A stretch of DNA of 64,000 bases from Candidatus Poribacteria bacterium. Its GTDB lineage: Bacteria; Poribacteria; WGA-4E; WGA-3G. Under the pieces are notes generated by a model that ran no database searches, had not been told where the DNA came from, and saw only the letters and a program-made list of their open reading frames with translations. Within the stretch, counting starts at the first letter, position 1, and every line of letters starts with the position of its first letter. The translations under genes were made by a program, and so were the position numbers. The stretch is from assembly GCA_003635195.1 (NCBI GenBank), contig PYIY01000178.1, positions 1-64,000 of the forward strand, in the 5' to 3' direction. This document shows positions 49,190 to 57,608 of this stretch, in pieces.

Positions 49190-49527
49190 TTTTTCTTTAA
49201 GACCCTTTTGACCCGCGCAATAACACCTGTTATGTCTTAAGTCTTAATAGCAGGGTCTCTTACTTCTTGAGGTTTCGTTATTCGATCATTACGTCTGTGC
49301 AAAATCTCAATATAGCACTTGGGTTTCCCAGCCCAGTTCCTTTATCCCCTACCATTTGAAGGAGTTCATTGTTCACATGGATTTTGTAGTATAGACTGTC
49401 CCTCTGCATCGTAGGATGCACAACCCAACAGATTATGCCACAAAGTCAACGACATAACTGAGTTATGAGGAAATCAAGCAAAATTAACTGGCACAAGTGG
49501 CGAAATTATCGCCGAAGTAGCGTATGT
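49190..49527. other. Intergenic region without a recognised gene
   Basis: About 340 bp between the phosphoribosyltransferase and the DUF4268 gene. The segment around 49317-49342 (GGGTTTCCCAGCCCAGTTCC) closely matches 53289-53315, which is part of a pseudoknotted leader, but the partner strands are absent here. TAAGTCTTAATAGCAGGG near 49240 could hold the minus-strand promoter. Confidence 0.5.
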
Positions 49528-50043
49528 TCACCGGAATGTGTCCAGAAAATACTCTGCGAACTTATTGATGAAAACTTGTTCTATTTTTTCAAGGTTTATG
49601 TGTAACCATTCAAATAAATTATCCCTATTGGCATAATCTGTGAAATCTACATTATACTGATATACACCTATACTGAATCTTGGGGGTTTATCCCACGTAA
49701 ACCTTGTCTCACCGAAATGTTCTTGAATAGAATCCTGGTCATCTTTTAACCTCTGAAACAATGATTCCTGACTTGATGCTATACGCAGTTTCGCTGCGAT
49801 CTGCGACCTCTCAGGCCAAATCCATCCTATAAGCCATAGGGATTCTCGGATATGCGTACCAAAATCAAGACCAGAATAAGAATGGATACTATCACTGTTG
49901 TTGATAGGATCAAATAGATTTTCATAAGGCTTCAGGGAATTTTCATGTTGTTCCAAGTACCCACGAAATTCCGACCAAAATTCTCTATGGAAATCATTGT
50001 CAAATTCTATTGTGTTCGTTGATCCAAATCCAAAAAGTGCCAT
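49528..50043 (-). CDS. DUF4268-like protein
   Basis: This 171-residue protein has the pattern of DUF4268, a domain often found with restriction endonucleases: DFHREFWSEFRGYLEQHENS, LDFGTHIRESLWLIGWIWPE, AKLRIASSQESLFQRLKDDQ, then TRFTWDKPPRFSIGVY and a helical end. DUF4268 proteins are tied to restriction-like systems and may bind or cut DNA. It has a strong GGAGGAGG before ATG 50043. The family call is from memory of the F-W-x-x-F and l-F-x-x-L pattern. Confidence 0.65.
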   Translation of the reverse strand: MALFGFGSTNTIEFDNDFHREFWSEFRGYLEQHENSLKPYENLFDPINNSDSIHSYSGLDFGTHIRESLWLIGWIWPERSQIAAKLRIASSQESLFQRLKDDQDSIQEHFGETRFTWDKPPRFSIGVYQYNVDFTDYANRDNLFEWLHINLEKIEQVFINKFAEYFLDTFR

Positions 50044-50067
50044 TTTCCTCCTCCTTGCTTTCTACTA

Positions 50068-50272
50068 CTAAAGTTTGGACAATTCGAGTTGCATGTGAGT
50101 TGAGTTCTCAAGGATTCCCCTATTTTTCTCAGGGTTTGCTACAGACACCTACGCTCTGAGAAAAAAACATGAAGCTGCGAAAAAACGCAGCCCCCGGGGA
50201 ATGCCCTAAGGCATTCATACCGTTGATTCCGGGGCGAAAGGTGTATCCCTCTAAAAATTGTCCAAAGCTTAG
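50068..50272. mobile_element. 205-bp MITE-like element with 17-bp inverted ends and 9-bp target duplication
   Basis: The left end CTAAAGTTTGGACAATT (50068-50084) matches the reverse complement of the right end (50256-50272) at 15 of 17 positions. TTTCTACTA flanks both sides exactly (50059-50067 and 50273-50281), a 9-bp target-site duplication. The interior has no gene and contains a GGGGAATGCC/GGCATTC palindrome also found at 1388 and a CTCAG hairpin. A transposase would have to act in trans. Confidence 0.85.
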
Positions 50273-50296
50273 TTTCTACTAATGAAACTTCTCAAA

Positions 50297-51337
50297 TCAT
50301 CCTATTTTCCATATACCACTTGAATTGTTCCCTGAAAATTTTTGACGTGCGCGCCCCTTCCTCTGCAAAGAGATGAGAGATGTACCGACGATGTTGACTA
50401 AATCCCTGCCCACTTTCCCTTGCATAGGCAGTCCACCCGATGCTTCATGGTAGGCTCTCATACATTTTGCCCCTTCTCGTATGGTAAATTCAGGGGATCC
50501 TGCCCACTTTGACCACTGTAGAAGGATCGTTTCCACGATGTCTGGTGTGAGAGGTCTATCCTCAAATTCGTATTTTCCTTTAGAAGTCCTTGCTATATCT
50601 GGTGCTTTCGTGTTCTTTTCCTTGGGCTGGTAAAGTGGGCTTTTATGATTCGCGAGGTTCTGTGCCCACTGACTATCATCTCTTTTACTCATTGATAACC
50701 TCCATTCTTGTCCATATTTCCACATAAACGCCTGATAGTCCGGTTCCTGTTTCAAGCGTCTGTGATCCCCCGGTTGCTCTGAATGGCAAGCAATACAGAG
50801 TGCCTTCAGATATTTAGGGTCGTTATGTTGGGTACCGTAGATGTGATGCGTATGTAAGTATTGTGGATCGGACTCTAAACAAATCTGACATTCTTCACAC
50901 GTCCAGCCTTTTTCATGCCGATACCACTCCGAGCGTTCTCGCCACCATCTTGCCTGATAATCGAATGGCTGCCGTGTTGTGTGAGAAATCGGGGGTGGTG
51001 GCGTAGCATACTGCTTCGGTTTGTTGACATGCGATAGTGACGATTGCTGGGGCAGATCAATCTTTGGTTTGTGAGTGAGTCGATCTTTGCTGTGTTGGGA
51101 GTTCCGCTTCCCGCTATCTCCTTTCAAATATTCCAGTATGATAGGGATGACAATGAATAGGATAACAAGGCCCAGAAGGATGAAAAGCACATCCATACCA
51201 TCTGAATTGTGAGAATGATACCCTCCTGTTTTATGATTGTAGTGTCCGCCATTCGCATCTGTCCCCCCTGAATGAGCGTGGACACTACCAACAGCAAGTA
51301 ATAAGATAATACCAATAAAATTAAACACTCTATACAT
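50297..51337 (-). CDS. Membrane-anchored HNH protein with exported histidine-rich motif
   Basis: This 346-residue protein starts with a signal sequence (YRVFNFIGIILLLAVGSVHA) and the exported motif HSGGTDANGGHYNHKTGGYH, a metal-binding signature seen in small secreted nuclease-linked proteins. A membrane helix follows (VLFILLGLVILFIVIPIILE). Residues ~135-205 are an HNH endonuclease (CEECQICLESDP, YLHTHHIYGTQHND, KALCIACHSEQPG). The C-terminal ~100 residues (TPDIVETILLQWSKWAGSPE) are of unknown type. This order would place the HNH domain inside the cell at the membrane, close to entering DNA. Confidence 0.75.
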   Translation of the reverse strand: MYRVFNFIGIILLLAVGSVHAHSGGTDANGGHYNHKTGGYHSHNSDGMDVLFILLGLVILFIVIPIILEYLKGDSGKRNSQHSKDRLTHKPKIDLPQQSSLSHVNKPKQYATPPPPISHTTRQPFDYQARWWRERSEWYRHEKGWTCEECQICLESDPQYLHTHHIYGTQHNDPKYLKALCIACHSEQPGDHRRLKQEPDYQAFMWKYGQEWRLSMSKRDDSQWAQNLANHKSPLYQPKEKNTKAPDIARTSKGKYEFEDRPLTPDIVETILLQWSKWAGSPEFTIREGAKCMRAYHEASGGLPMQGKVGRDLVNIVGTSLISLQRKGRARQKFSGNNSSGIWKIG

Positions 51338-51430
51338 GTGAATACACCTTCTTATTCAATCAATTAACATCGGCGCAACCGCCAGAACTGCTCCTGTGTT
51401 TTCACAGAAACAGTTTCAATTGGATTGATG

Positions 51431-52696
51431 TCATACATCATCTATAGCAAAGTAATCCAGATCTACCTCTTTGAATTGGTAAGAGTTCCCGAAGGTAACA
51501 CCTACGTCATGGTCAAGCATCAGCTGCACGAGTTGATCACCATCAATAAGAACTATCTGAGGCCCCACACTTTGATTCGCAGCTTTCTGGGCATCACTGG
51601 TGAAACTTGAGGTTGTAATGAGCACGCCCTTACTTGCCCCTTTTATGGCCAAAGCTCCACTGAATTTATTAATATCAGGGCTACCCACATTTTCCGTCCC
51701 CCACCGTTTTGCTTGAACGTAAATACGATCAAGCCCTAGCGGATCTGCTTTAATAATACCATCAATCCCACCATCACCACTACGCCCCACAGATTCGGCA
51801 TCCGCGCGTGAACCGCCATATCCCATTTTAAAAAGTAGGTCAAGAACCAGTTCCTCAAAAAAATCTGGGGGATTGTCCATAATTTTTTGCCGAAGTTCTT
51901 TCTTCAGCTGATCTTGGTATTCTTGATAATTTTGTGCGATGACCACTGCAGGAGACAGCATGTCTCCATCAGAAAACAGGGAGTCGCTCTTAGGCTCAGA
52001 AGTCTCTATGTCCGGTTGTTCTGGATTGATAATCCATCCACGCCTTATGCTCAAGAGCTGTCCTGAATTGACCAAGCCATTTGCAGCAATATTTACATGA
52101 CACCGCCACACAAATCCGTATTTTCCCCGGGCATTTCTTTGTTCATCAGTGAGCGCAAACTGGTCAGCCAACGCCTCTGCAACATCCTTGATCTCAATTC
52201 CACTCGCCGGATAATCAAAATCAAGAAGTGCTTGTTTGACAACATGAGTTGCTGGCAACGTTATTTGATATTCTTTTCCTGTGTCGGGTACTGCTGCTGT
52301 TCTCTCTATTGTCTCTACAGCAGATGCCACTTCAAATTCACGAGGGGTTTCATGAAGCTCTGTCCCTGATGAGGCCGAACTACTTCCAGCAAGAAAGTAT
52401 CGGGTTCTTGGGCCTTCTGGTTGTTTTAACTTACTTTCTCCTAAAAGCCTCCTAAATTGCGGTGCAACGACATCGTAACGAAACACGTTGAGGCCGCTCC
52501 TATTCTTAGCACGCCTCTGATCGTCAGACAACTGAAATTTTTCCGCTAATACCTCTGTTGCAACTACAACCCTGATTCCATCAGGTGGATACTCAAGTTC
52601 AAGAATTGCCTGTCTAACGGGGGCCGGTTCCGGCATTTCTATCAGGTAATGTTGGCCCGTATCTGGGTGGACTGCCACTTTTGCCACAGTTTTCAT
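51431..52696 (-). CDS. Mrr-type restriction endonuclease with two N-terminal Mrr_N domains
   Basis: This 421-residue protein has the C-terminal Mrr-like PD-(D/E)xK nuclease: FFEELVLDLLFKMGYGGSRA, SGDGGIDGIIKADPLGLDRI, YVQAKRW (the Q-x-K form of type IV enzymes), FSGALAIKGASKGVLITTSS. The first ~240 residues hold two copies of the winged-helix Mrr_N domain: VRQAILELEYPPDGIRVVVA ... FRYDVVAPQFRRL, and VKQALLDFDYPASGIEIKDV ... WRCHVNIAANGLV. One copy is usual. Such enzymes cut modified DNA. GGAGA precedes ATG 52696. Confidence 0.88.
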   Translation of the reverse strand: MKTVAKVAVHPDTGQHYLIEMPEPAPVRQAILELEYPPDGIRVVVATEVLAEKFQLSDDQRRAKNRSGLNVFRYDVVAPQFRRLLGESKLKQPEGPRTRYFLAGSSSASSGTELHETPREFEVASAVETIERTAAVPDTGKEYQITLPATHVVKQALLDFDYPASGIEIKDVAEALADQFALTDEQRNARGKYGFVWRCHVNIAANGLVNSGQLLSIRRGWIINPEQPDIETSEPKSDSLFSDGDMLSPAVVIAQNYQEYQDQLKKELRQKIMDNPPDFFEELVLDLLFKMGYGGSRADAESVGRSGDGGIDGIIKADPLGLDRIYVQAKRWGTENVGSPDINKFSGALAIKGASKGVLITTSSFTSDAQKAANQSVGPQIVLIDGDQLVQLMLDHDVGVTFGNSYQFKEVDLDYFAIDDV

Positions 52697-52744
52697 ATAC
52701 GTGTCTCCACACTTACGCTCTTAGCATCTTTTGCTAACTCCTCT

Positions 52745-53173
52745 CTAAGTGTCACATCTTGATGGCAAAATCGTAGTACCCTGCACAGGTTCCTCCGATG
52801 GGGACTCAGGCTCCTTGCCACCCACCGAAGGAACCTTTGTACCCTCCACAACACCGTCACGCTTGTCGTCTGACGAAGATTTTTCCATCTCTATCTTTAA
52901 CCGATCATACTCGGCATCCGTGAGTCGCCAGCCTGCTCTCCTTTTGCCCCTTTTACTCGGCTGTGCCTTGATCCGTTTTTCATATTCTAATTTGTAAAGA
53001 ATGGAACAATAGAGCCAAGTAGACTTCGGCCACTCCCAATATATTTCCATTGCTCTGCCTATATCAGCACCAGAGAGGTATTCATTCCCTTGTTTACGTG
53101 CCTTAAAAAGCACATGCAATACAGTTTCCTCAAGATTGGATATAGCTATTCGCGTAACTTCTGGGATATTCAT
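52745..53173 (-). CDS. Small winged-helix-like protein
   Basis: This 142-residue protein has an N-terminal winged-helix pattern (LEETVLHVLFKARKQGNEYL, SGADIGRAMEIYWEWPKSTW, CSILYKLEYEKRIKAQPSKR, GWRLTDAEYDRL) and a disordered acidic/proline end. It is 48 bp upstream of the Mrr-type gene in the same direction and probably controls or assists it. A pseudoknotted leader lies about 130 bp before its start. AAAGGAG precedes ATG 53173. Confidence 0.65.
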   Translation of the reverse strand: MNIPEVTRIAISNLEETVLHVLFKARKQGNEYLSGADIGRAMEIYWEWPKSTWLYCSILYKLEYEKRIKAQPSKRGKRRAGWRLTDAEYDRLKIEMEKSSSDDKRDGVVEGTKVPSVGGKEPESPSEEPVQGTTILPSRCDT

Positions 53174-53299
53174 CGTTTTCTATCTCCTTTTATAGATAAT
53201 GGTAAAAGTAGGTCGCTTTTCCATCCCTACACAATTTGCAAAGTAGGTATTTGTTGTCCACATCAAGAGGCACTATAATATAGTGTGTATCTTGGTTTC

Positions 53300-53392
53300 C
53301 CAGCCCAGTTCTTTTCCACCTACCACGGTGGGAAGGGGGGCAGAAACGGAAAGAGGCTCCGATTCGTGGTAGTGCCACCCGAACTGGTTTGA
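53300..53392 (-). ncRNA. Pseudoknotted leader RNA on the minus strand, copy 4
   Basis: Minus-strand order: A CCAGTTC (53387-53381), B GGTGG (53379-53375), C CTACCAC (53372-53366), hairpin CGGA/TCCG, B' (53331-53327), C' (53326-53320), A' GAACTGG (53311-53305). Helices of 7, 5 and 7 bp, same crossing order as in the other leaders. TACACT near 53399 on the minus strand could be its -10 box. It precedes the winged-helix/Mrr gene pair. Confidence 0.5.
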
Positions 53393-53503
53393 AGAGTGTA
53401 TCAACAAACGTTTTCCATCAAAATTTCCCCTACAGATAAGATTTTTTAACACAGGTAAGACTGTCCACCGATTTCAACATCACCTTTTGTCCTACAGATT
53501 GTT

Positions 53504-54088
53504 TCATGTTGTCTTACATTGATGCAGAATGGGTTTCGTTAAACGATGTTTAACCTCTTCATATATGGACTTTACCTCGTCCGGAGAGGTGTAAAACCAC
53601 TCCTGCCCTTTTAGACCCAGATGTTCCGCCTTATCCGTATCTATCCATCTTCCATATAACGTCAGAACACCGTGTATAATTTTTTCCCATGCCTCATACT
53701 CATCTATTGGAACAGGCAAGCACAGAGAAATCTCAGGCATTTCATCGTACCCCCACTCATCTATTTGAAGTTTAACCCTATGTTCAACTGAGCGATCTGT
53801 CCTACCAATTTTACATGGGAAAATATTACTTTCTTCCGATTCAGCGTCAGGATAATAGAATAGATAGATATGACCGATAGTAGGCACAAACTCAGACTCA
53901 GGAATTCCGAGTTCACTCGCTACTTTCTCGCGATGCGCCTTTGGAACAGGCTCTTTTCCTGTTTCCCAAAGCCATATAGAGGCGACATAACTTTCACTTT
54001 GTCCCAATTGCTCAGCAAATAATTTTTGACTCCATCCCTTTCTTTCCCGTGCTCTCTTTAAATTTTCTCCGCATCTAATAAGATTCAT
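53504..54088 (-). CDS. XRE helix-turn-helix fused to a T5orf172/GIY-YIG-like domain
   Basis: This 194-residue protein has an N-terminal XRE domain (CGENLKRARERKGWSQKLFA, AEQLGQSESYVASIWLWETG) and a C-terminal T5orf172 domain of the GIY-YIG superfamily (GHIYLFYYPDAESE, FPCKIGRTDRSVEHRVKLQ, EAWEKIIHGVLTLYGRW, QEWFYTSPDEVKSIYEEV). The fusion of a repressor-type DNA binder with a nuclease-like domain is seen in phage and defence loci. It lies next to a TIR-like gene on the same strand. The ATG has almost no ribosome binding site. Confidence 0.78.
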   Translation of the reverse strand: MNLIRCGENLKRARERKGWSQKLFAEQLGQSESYVASIWLWETGKEPVPKAHREKVASELGIPESEFVPTIGHIYLFYYPDAESEESNIFPCKIGRTDRSVEHRVKLQIDEWGYDEMPEISLCLPVPIDEYEAWEKIIHGVLTLYGRWIDTDKAEHLGLKGQEWFYTSPDEVKSIYEEVKHRLTKPILHQCKTT

Positions 54089-54175
54089 TATAGTATTATT
54101 CCCTATTCATTATTCATTTGCGATGACCTATGTAGACTGGAATTTTTCTACGCTCATACAAGAAGCTAAAACGCC

Positions 54176-54565
54176 TCATTCCGACAATTTTTCGGCAATC
54201 TTCGCGTCAATCCGCTTCCATTTCCACGGAACCACTTCACCGGCTCCGCGGACTTCACCCGCGGTCCGCTTCTGTGGACGAACCTGAAAAATCGGTTTCT
54301 TTAACTGATGAGCCTCCCCTACTTCCTTTTCAACCCCCGGTGCATTATGTGTATCTTCTCCGACCACAACGATAACGATGTCCGAAAGAGCAATCTGCTT
54401 GCGTGCTTTATTCAACCAGAGCGGATCCGGATGATACTGCTCATTTAGGGATTCATCTATGATTTCATATTTCGAGTATAACTCCGCCTGCGAGTAGAAG
54501 CTGTGATGCAGTTCATCATCTTTACCGAACTCAAAACTCAAAAATACACGAACCTTTTCCTTCAT
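54176..54565 (-). CDS. TIR-like (MTH538/ThsB-type) domain protein
   Basis: This ~129-residue protein starts at ATG 54565 (MKEKVRVFLSFEF), with GAGGG six bases upstream. The fold follows the TIR-like pattern: strand RVFLSFEFGKDDELHHSFYS, IIDESLNEQYHPDPLWLNKA, ARKQIALSDIVIVVVGEDTH, then VEKEVGEAHQLKKPIFQVRP. In Thoeris such proteins (ThsB) make a cyclic-ADP-ribose-type signal on phage infection. No ThsA-like partner is visible nearby; the group II intron lies just upstream. It may be a stand-alone or broken defence gene. Confidence 0.7.
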   Translation of the reverse strand: MKEKVRVFLSFEFGKDDELHHSFYSQAELYSKYEIIDESLNEQYHPDPLWLNKARKQIALSDIVIVVVGEDTHNAPGVEKEVGEAHQLKKPIFQVRPQKRTAGEVRGAGEVVPWKWKRIDAKIAEKLSE

Positions 54566-54746
54566 CTCAGCCCTCACCAAATTTTGATGGACATTCTTAT
54601 CCCCTTATGATGTGAAATAGCAATCTACGCTGTGCTTTACGGACGCTTTTCAAACACAAGGCAATACCCAGTCATAATATTAGAAAATTAATGCTTAACA
54701 AGGTTTCCCTTGGCAACCCAGCATTCAACCCGTATCACGGAGTTGG

Positions 54747-57183
54747 GTAGAGTAGCCGTAGAGGGTCACCCCTCTACAGCCCTCTCCGAACCGTGCGTGC
54801 GACTTTCACCGCACACGGAAACCCTCCGAGTTAGTGATAGAAATGGTTTTATTTCGGTTGTTGATATAATCAACTTTGTTATCCGAAAGTTCGCTCATTT
54901 CCTGACGAGTGAAGATGTTGTGTAATTCTTTATGGCATTCAGTGTGTAGAAGCCGTAGGTTGCTATAGCCATTATTACCACTAAATGATACAGGTTTTAT
55001 GTGGTGTATATGCACCTCATTCTCCTGTATTTCCTTTTGAGATATTTGCTCTTTACAATAAAGGCATTTACCTCTTTGGTGTTCATAAAGTTTTCGCACT
55101 TTTACAGAATGTATCTGGTTGTATGCGTTTACATATTCACGCTTATTCCAGTATGCGATTGTTTCGGGGTCTCTGTCATAGACCCTGATTCCGTTCTTGA
55201 CCTTTACAAACCTCTGTATCGGTATACCTGAAAGGCGGAAGATTATTGTGTCGGAGTCTTTATCTCTAAAGACGCTTTTGACTCGTCCAACTCTTGAGAA
55301 GTATCTGTTCATTACCCAAGATTTAGACTTATTCGGGTGCCGTCTTTTCGCCCATCTATAGAGTTTGTGCCACATTTCTTTGTCAATGACATCAAATGCG
55401 TGTTTACTGATTGTATGGCGATAATACATAGCCCAACCTACGAGTTTAGGGTTCAACAAGAGAATAACTTCTCTTTGTGTCGCTGTCTTGGCATGTTTTA
55501 GAACCTCTTTACAACTCTTTAGTAGGTTTTGAATCTTCTCCTTTTGAGGTTTTATCAGAAGTTTGTAGTTTTCCCATTTATTATCAGTGGGTTTGAGTTT
55601 ACCTCGTTTGAGGTATTTCCTGAAGTTGAATCCAAGAAAATCAAATCCCTCTGTTATATGGGTTATTTTGGTCTTTTCCTCTGATAGTGTGAGACCTATC
55701 TTTTCTTTGAGAAGAGTGGTGATTTCAGACTTGATTTTGATTGCCTCTGGTTCGGATTTGCAGACGATTATGAAGTCGTCTGCGTATCTTACTATAGGGG
55801 TTGTCTTTTCTACTTGTCCGTTTCGTATGCGTTTGTATCCATACTTTTGGAAGCAGAAGTTATCAAGTGCTGTGAGAGCCACATTTGCGAGTAATGGTGA
55901 TATGACTCCACCCTGTGGTGTCCCAGTTTCATTATCATACACTTCCCCATTATAGAATATATCTGACTTTAGCATTTTGCCAATGATTTCTGTTCCCCAG
56001 TTTGGAACTCCCCAGTCTTTCAACGTTTGGGTTATGTGATTGTGGTTTATGTTGTCAAAACAACCTTTTATATCGCCTTCAATCACATATCTTTTGTTGC
56101 TCTTCTTAGATAGGTAGCCAAACAGGGTGAGAATTGCGTCTTGGCAACTTCGTTTGGGTCTGAACCCTAAACTATAATCACTAAAGTGATATTCCACGAT
56201 AGGTTCAGTTGCTATACGAAATATCTCTTGGACAATTCTATCATGTAGGGTTGGTATTCCTAATGGGCGTTTCTTTCCATTAGGTTTTAGGAGATAGACA
56301 CGCCTAATCTGGTCAGGTTTCTTTTCAATGTCTATGTTGTCTAAGAGTTTTAGACGTATAGCATTCTGTTCTTTTCTTCCTGTCTTTTTAGGCATGGCTA
56401 CTCCGTCTACCCCTGCTGTATATTTGCCTTGATTGCGATGTGTTATTCGCCAGACAGCCAAGACTCTAACAGCATTTGATTTCTTTGTTAAGAGATTGAA
56501 CGTTTCTCGGATACTGTCCTTGTCGTTATCAGCAACCGCTTTGTCCATTCTCCTTTGTATCGTGAGGATATTCTTTTCACAGTTTCTGATGTTTTCTGCT
56601 GTGAATAATGCCTCACCAAAAGGTTGGTATGCTTTTCGCATATATTCCACTCCTTTTTGGTTAGATACACTTTTGAACTTTCAAAGAACTAACTCTGGCT
56701 ATGCTTGTATAGCCTCCTCAACCTTATGGACTGCGGGAGTCCACTTAGGTTCTTTCTAATTCCCCAATGATAAACTTCGTAAACTGATTTAGTGTTATCC
56801 TCTACCCCAATTCGTTAGGTATCCTAACGTTGTGTCTATTTTAGCCTAATGGGTGTAATATCCTATAGATTACACCTGTGAGCATTTATCATGTCTAATG
56901 CCCTTTTCAGACACCATAATTTTCAGGAGTATTAGTTCCTGTCAAGGCTTTTATGTTCGCCGTGTTGAGGCTTATCGGATATTCAACTTTCGTTTACACT
57001 TGTCAGTTCCTACCTGACGCATTGGTTTTGGGTCTCTTATGAGTTGCCTTACCCTCAAATGTTCGCCTTTTCCCCTTGCTTCCTACATAGTTGTTTCCAA
57101 TATGCAGTTAGGGTTAGGTATGCGGTGTTAGGCTCACCGAGTAGGTTTTATCCTACATTTTATCATTGCTCATTAGAACGCAC
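54747..57183 (-). mobile_element. Group II intron with reverse transcriptase (2.4 kb)
   Basis: On the minus strand the 5' end is GTGCGTTCTAATGAGC at 57183 and the 3' end CTACTCTAC at 54747. Domain V (CCGTGTGCGGTGAAAGTCGC and complement) lies at about 54787-54822, and domain VI just after. About 530 bp of ribozyme domains I-III precede the protein gene. It shares domain V and the 3' end with the deleted intron at 37.0-37.9 kb. Confidence 0.9.
54806..56641 (-). CDS. ltrA: Group II intron reverse transcriptase/maturase with HNH domain
   Basis: This 611-residue protein starts at ATG 56641 (AAGGAG eight bases upstream; a GTG at 56650 is too close). Reverse transcriptase motifs: RRVYLLKPNGKKRPLGIPTL, FSDYSLGFRPKRSCQDAI, VIEGDIKGCFDNINH, TGTPQGGVISPLLANVAL, and catalytic YADD in VRYADDFIIV (~286-289). 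Domain X follows (LLLNPKLVGWAMYYRH). The C-terminal HNH has CLYCKEQI, VHIHHIKPVSFSG, NLRLLHTECHKELH. It helps splicing and copies the intron into new DNA sites; it is complete. Confidence 0.94.
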   Translation of the reverse strand: MRKAYQPFGEALFTAENIRNCEKNILTIQRRMDKAVADNDKDSIRETFNLLTKKSNAVRVLAVWRITHRNQGKYTAGVDGVAMPKKTGRKEQNAIRLKLLDNIDIEKKPDQIRRVYLLKPNGKKRPLGIPTLHDRIVQEIFRIATEPIVEYHFSDYSLGFRPKRSCQDAILTLFGYLSKKSNKRYVIEGDIKGCFDNINHNHITQTLKDWGVPNWGTEIIGKMLKSDIFYNGEVYDNETGTPQGGVISPLLANVALTALDNFCFQKYGYKRIRNGQVEKTTPIVRYADDFIIVCKSEPEAIKIKSEITTLLKEKIGLTLSEEKTKITHITEGFDFLGFNFRKYLKRGKLKPTDNKWENYKLLIKPQKEKIQNLLKSCKEVLKHAKTATQREVILLLNPKLVGWAMYYRHTISKHAFDVIDKEMWHKLYRWAKRRHPNKSKSWVMNRYFSRVGRVKSVFRDKDSDTIIFRLSGIPIQRFVKVKNGIRVYDRDPETIAYWNKREYVNAYNQIHSVKVRKLYEHQRGKCLYCKEQISQKEIQENEVHIHHIKPVSFSGNNGYSNLRLLHTECHKELHNIFTRQEMSELSDNKVDYINNRNKTISITNSEGFRVR

Positions 57184-57286
57184 ATAGGACTCGACGCGGA
57201 GGCGCGCCGAGGTGATACTCCTATCCGCCAAGTTATATAGAGTATATCACAAAAAACGAAAAAATTACAAACAAGCGAATCCAAAT

Positions 57287-57595
57287 CTACTCCCGAATCA
57301 TGGTAACCTCGCTCTCATGGTCATACTCGATCCCTGATACCGGTTTCCGTTCGTAAGCCCACACCTCCGAGATAAATTCCCACGCCGGCGGAACCAGCCA
57401 CCCGTGCCGCTGCTCTACCGCCACCGCGGGATTGTCAGAAGGCACCGAGAACTCAGGATCCTCATACACGAATTCGATCCGCTTGAGATGCCACTGCTCC
57501 TGCTCGGCATCCCAGTCCTCATAGATCCGTTTGGTGACTGTCCGAAACAGGTCGTTTTCGTCGCGATACAAGGCGCGGATTTCACTGATAACCAT
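57287..57595 (-). CDS. Hypothetical acidic protein, 102 residues
   Basis: Soluble, rich in glutamate and tryptophan (LYRDENDLFRTVTKRIYEDW, DAEQEQWHLKRIEFVYEDPE, LVPPAWEFISEVWAYERKPV). No family is recognised. It lies 13 bp after the membrane protein gene at 57609 in transcription order and may be co-expressed. The ATG at 57595 lacks a clear ribosome binding site. Confidence 0.5.
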   Translation of the reverse strand: MVISEIRALYRDENDLFRTVTKRIYEDWDAEQEQWHLKRIEFVYEDPEFSVPSDNPAVAVEQRHGWLVPPAWEFISEVWAYERKPVSGIEYDHESEVTMIRE

Positions 57596-57608
57596 TCTGT
57601 TAATACGC

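Noticed and set aside
49317..49342. A further leader RNA upstream of the phosphoribosyltransferase
   Set aside because: Only the A'-side sequence shared with 53.3 kb is present; partner strands B, C and A are missing.
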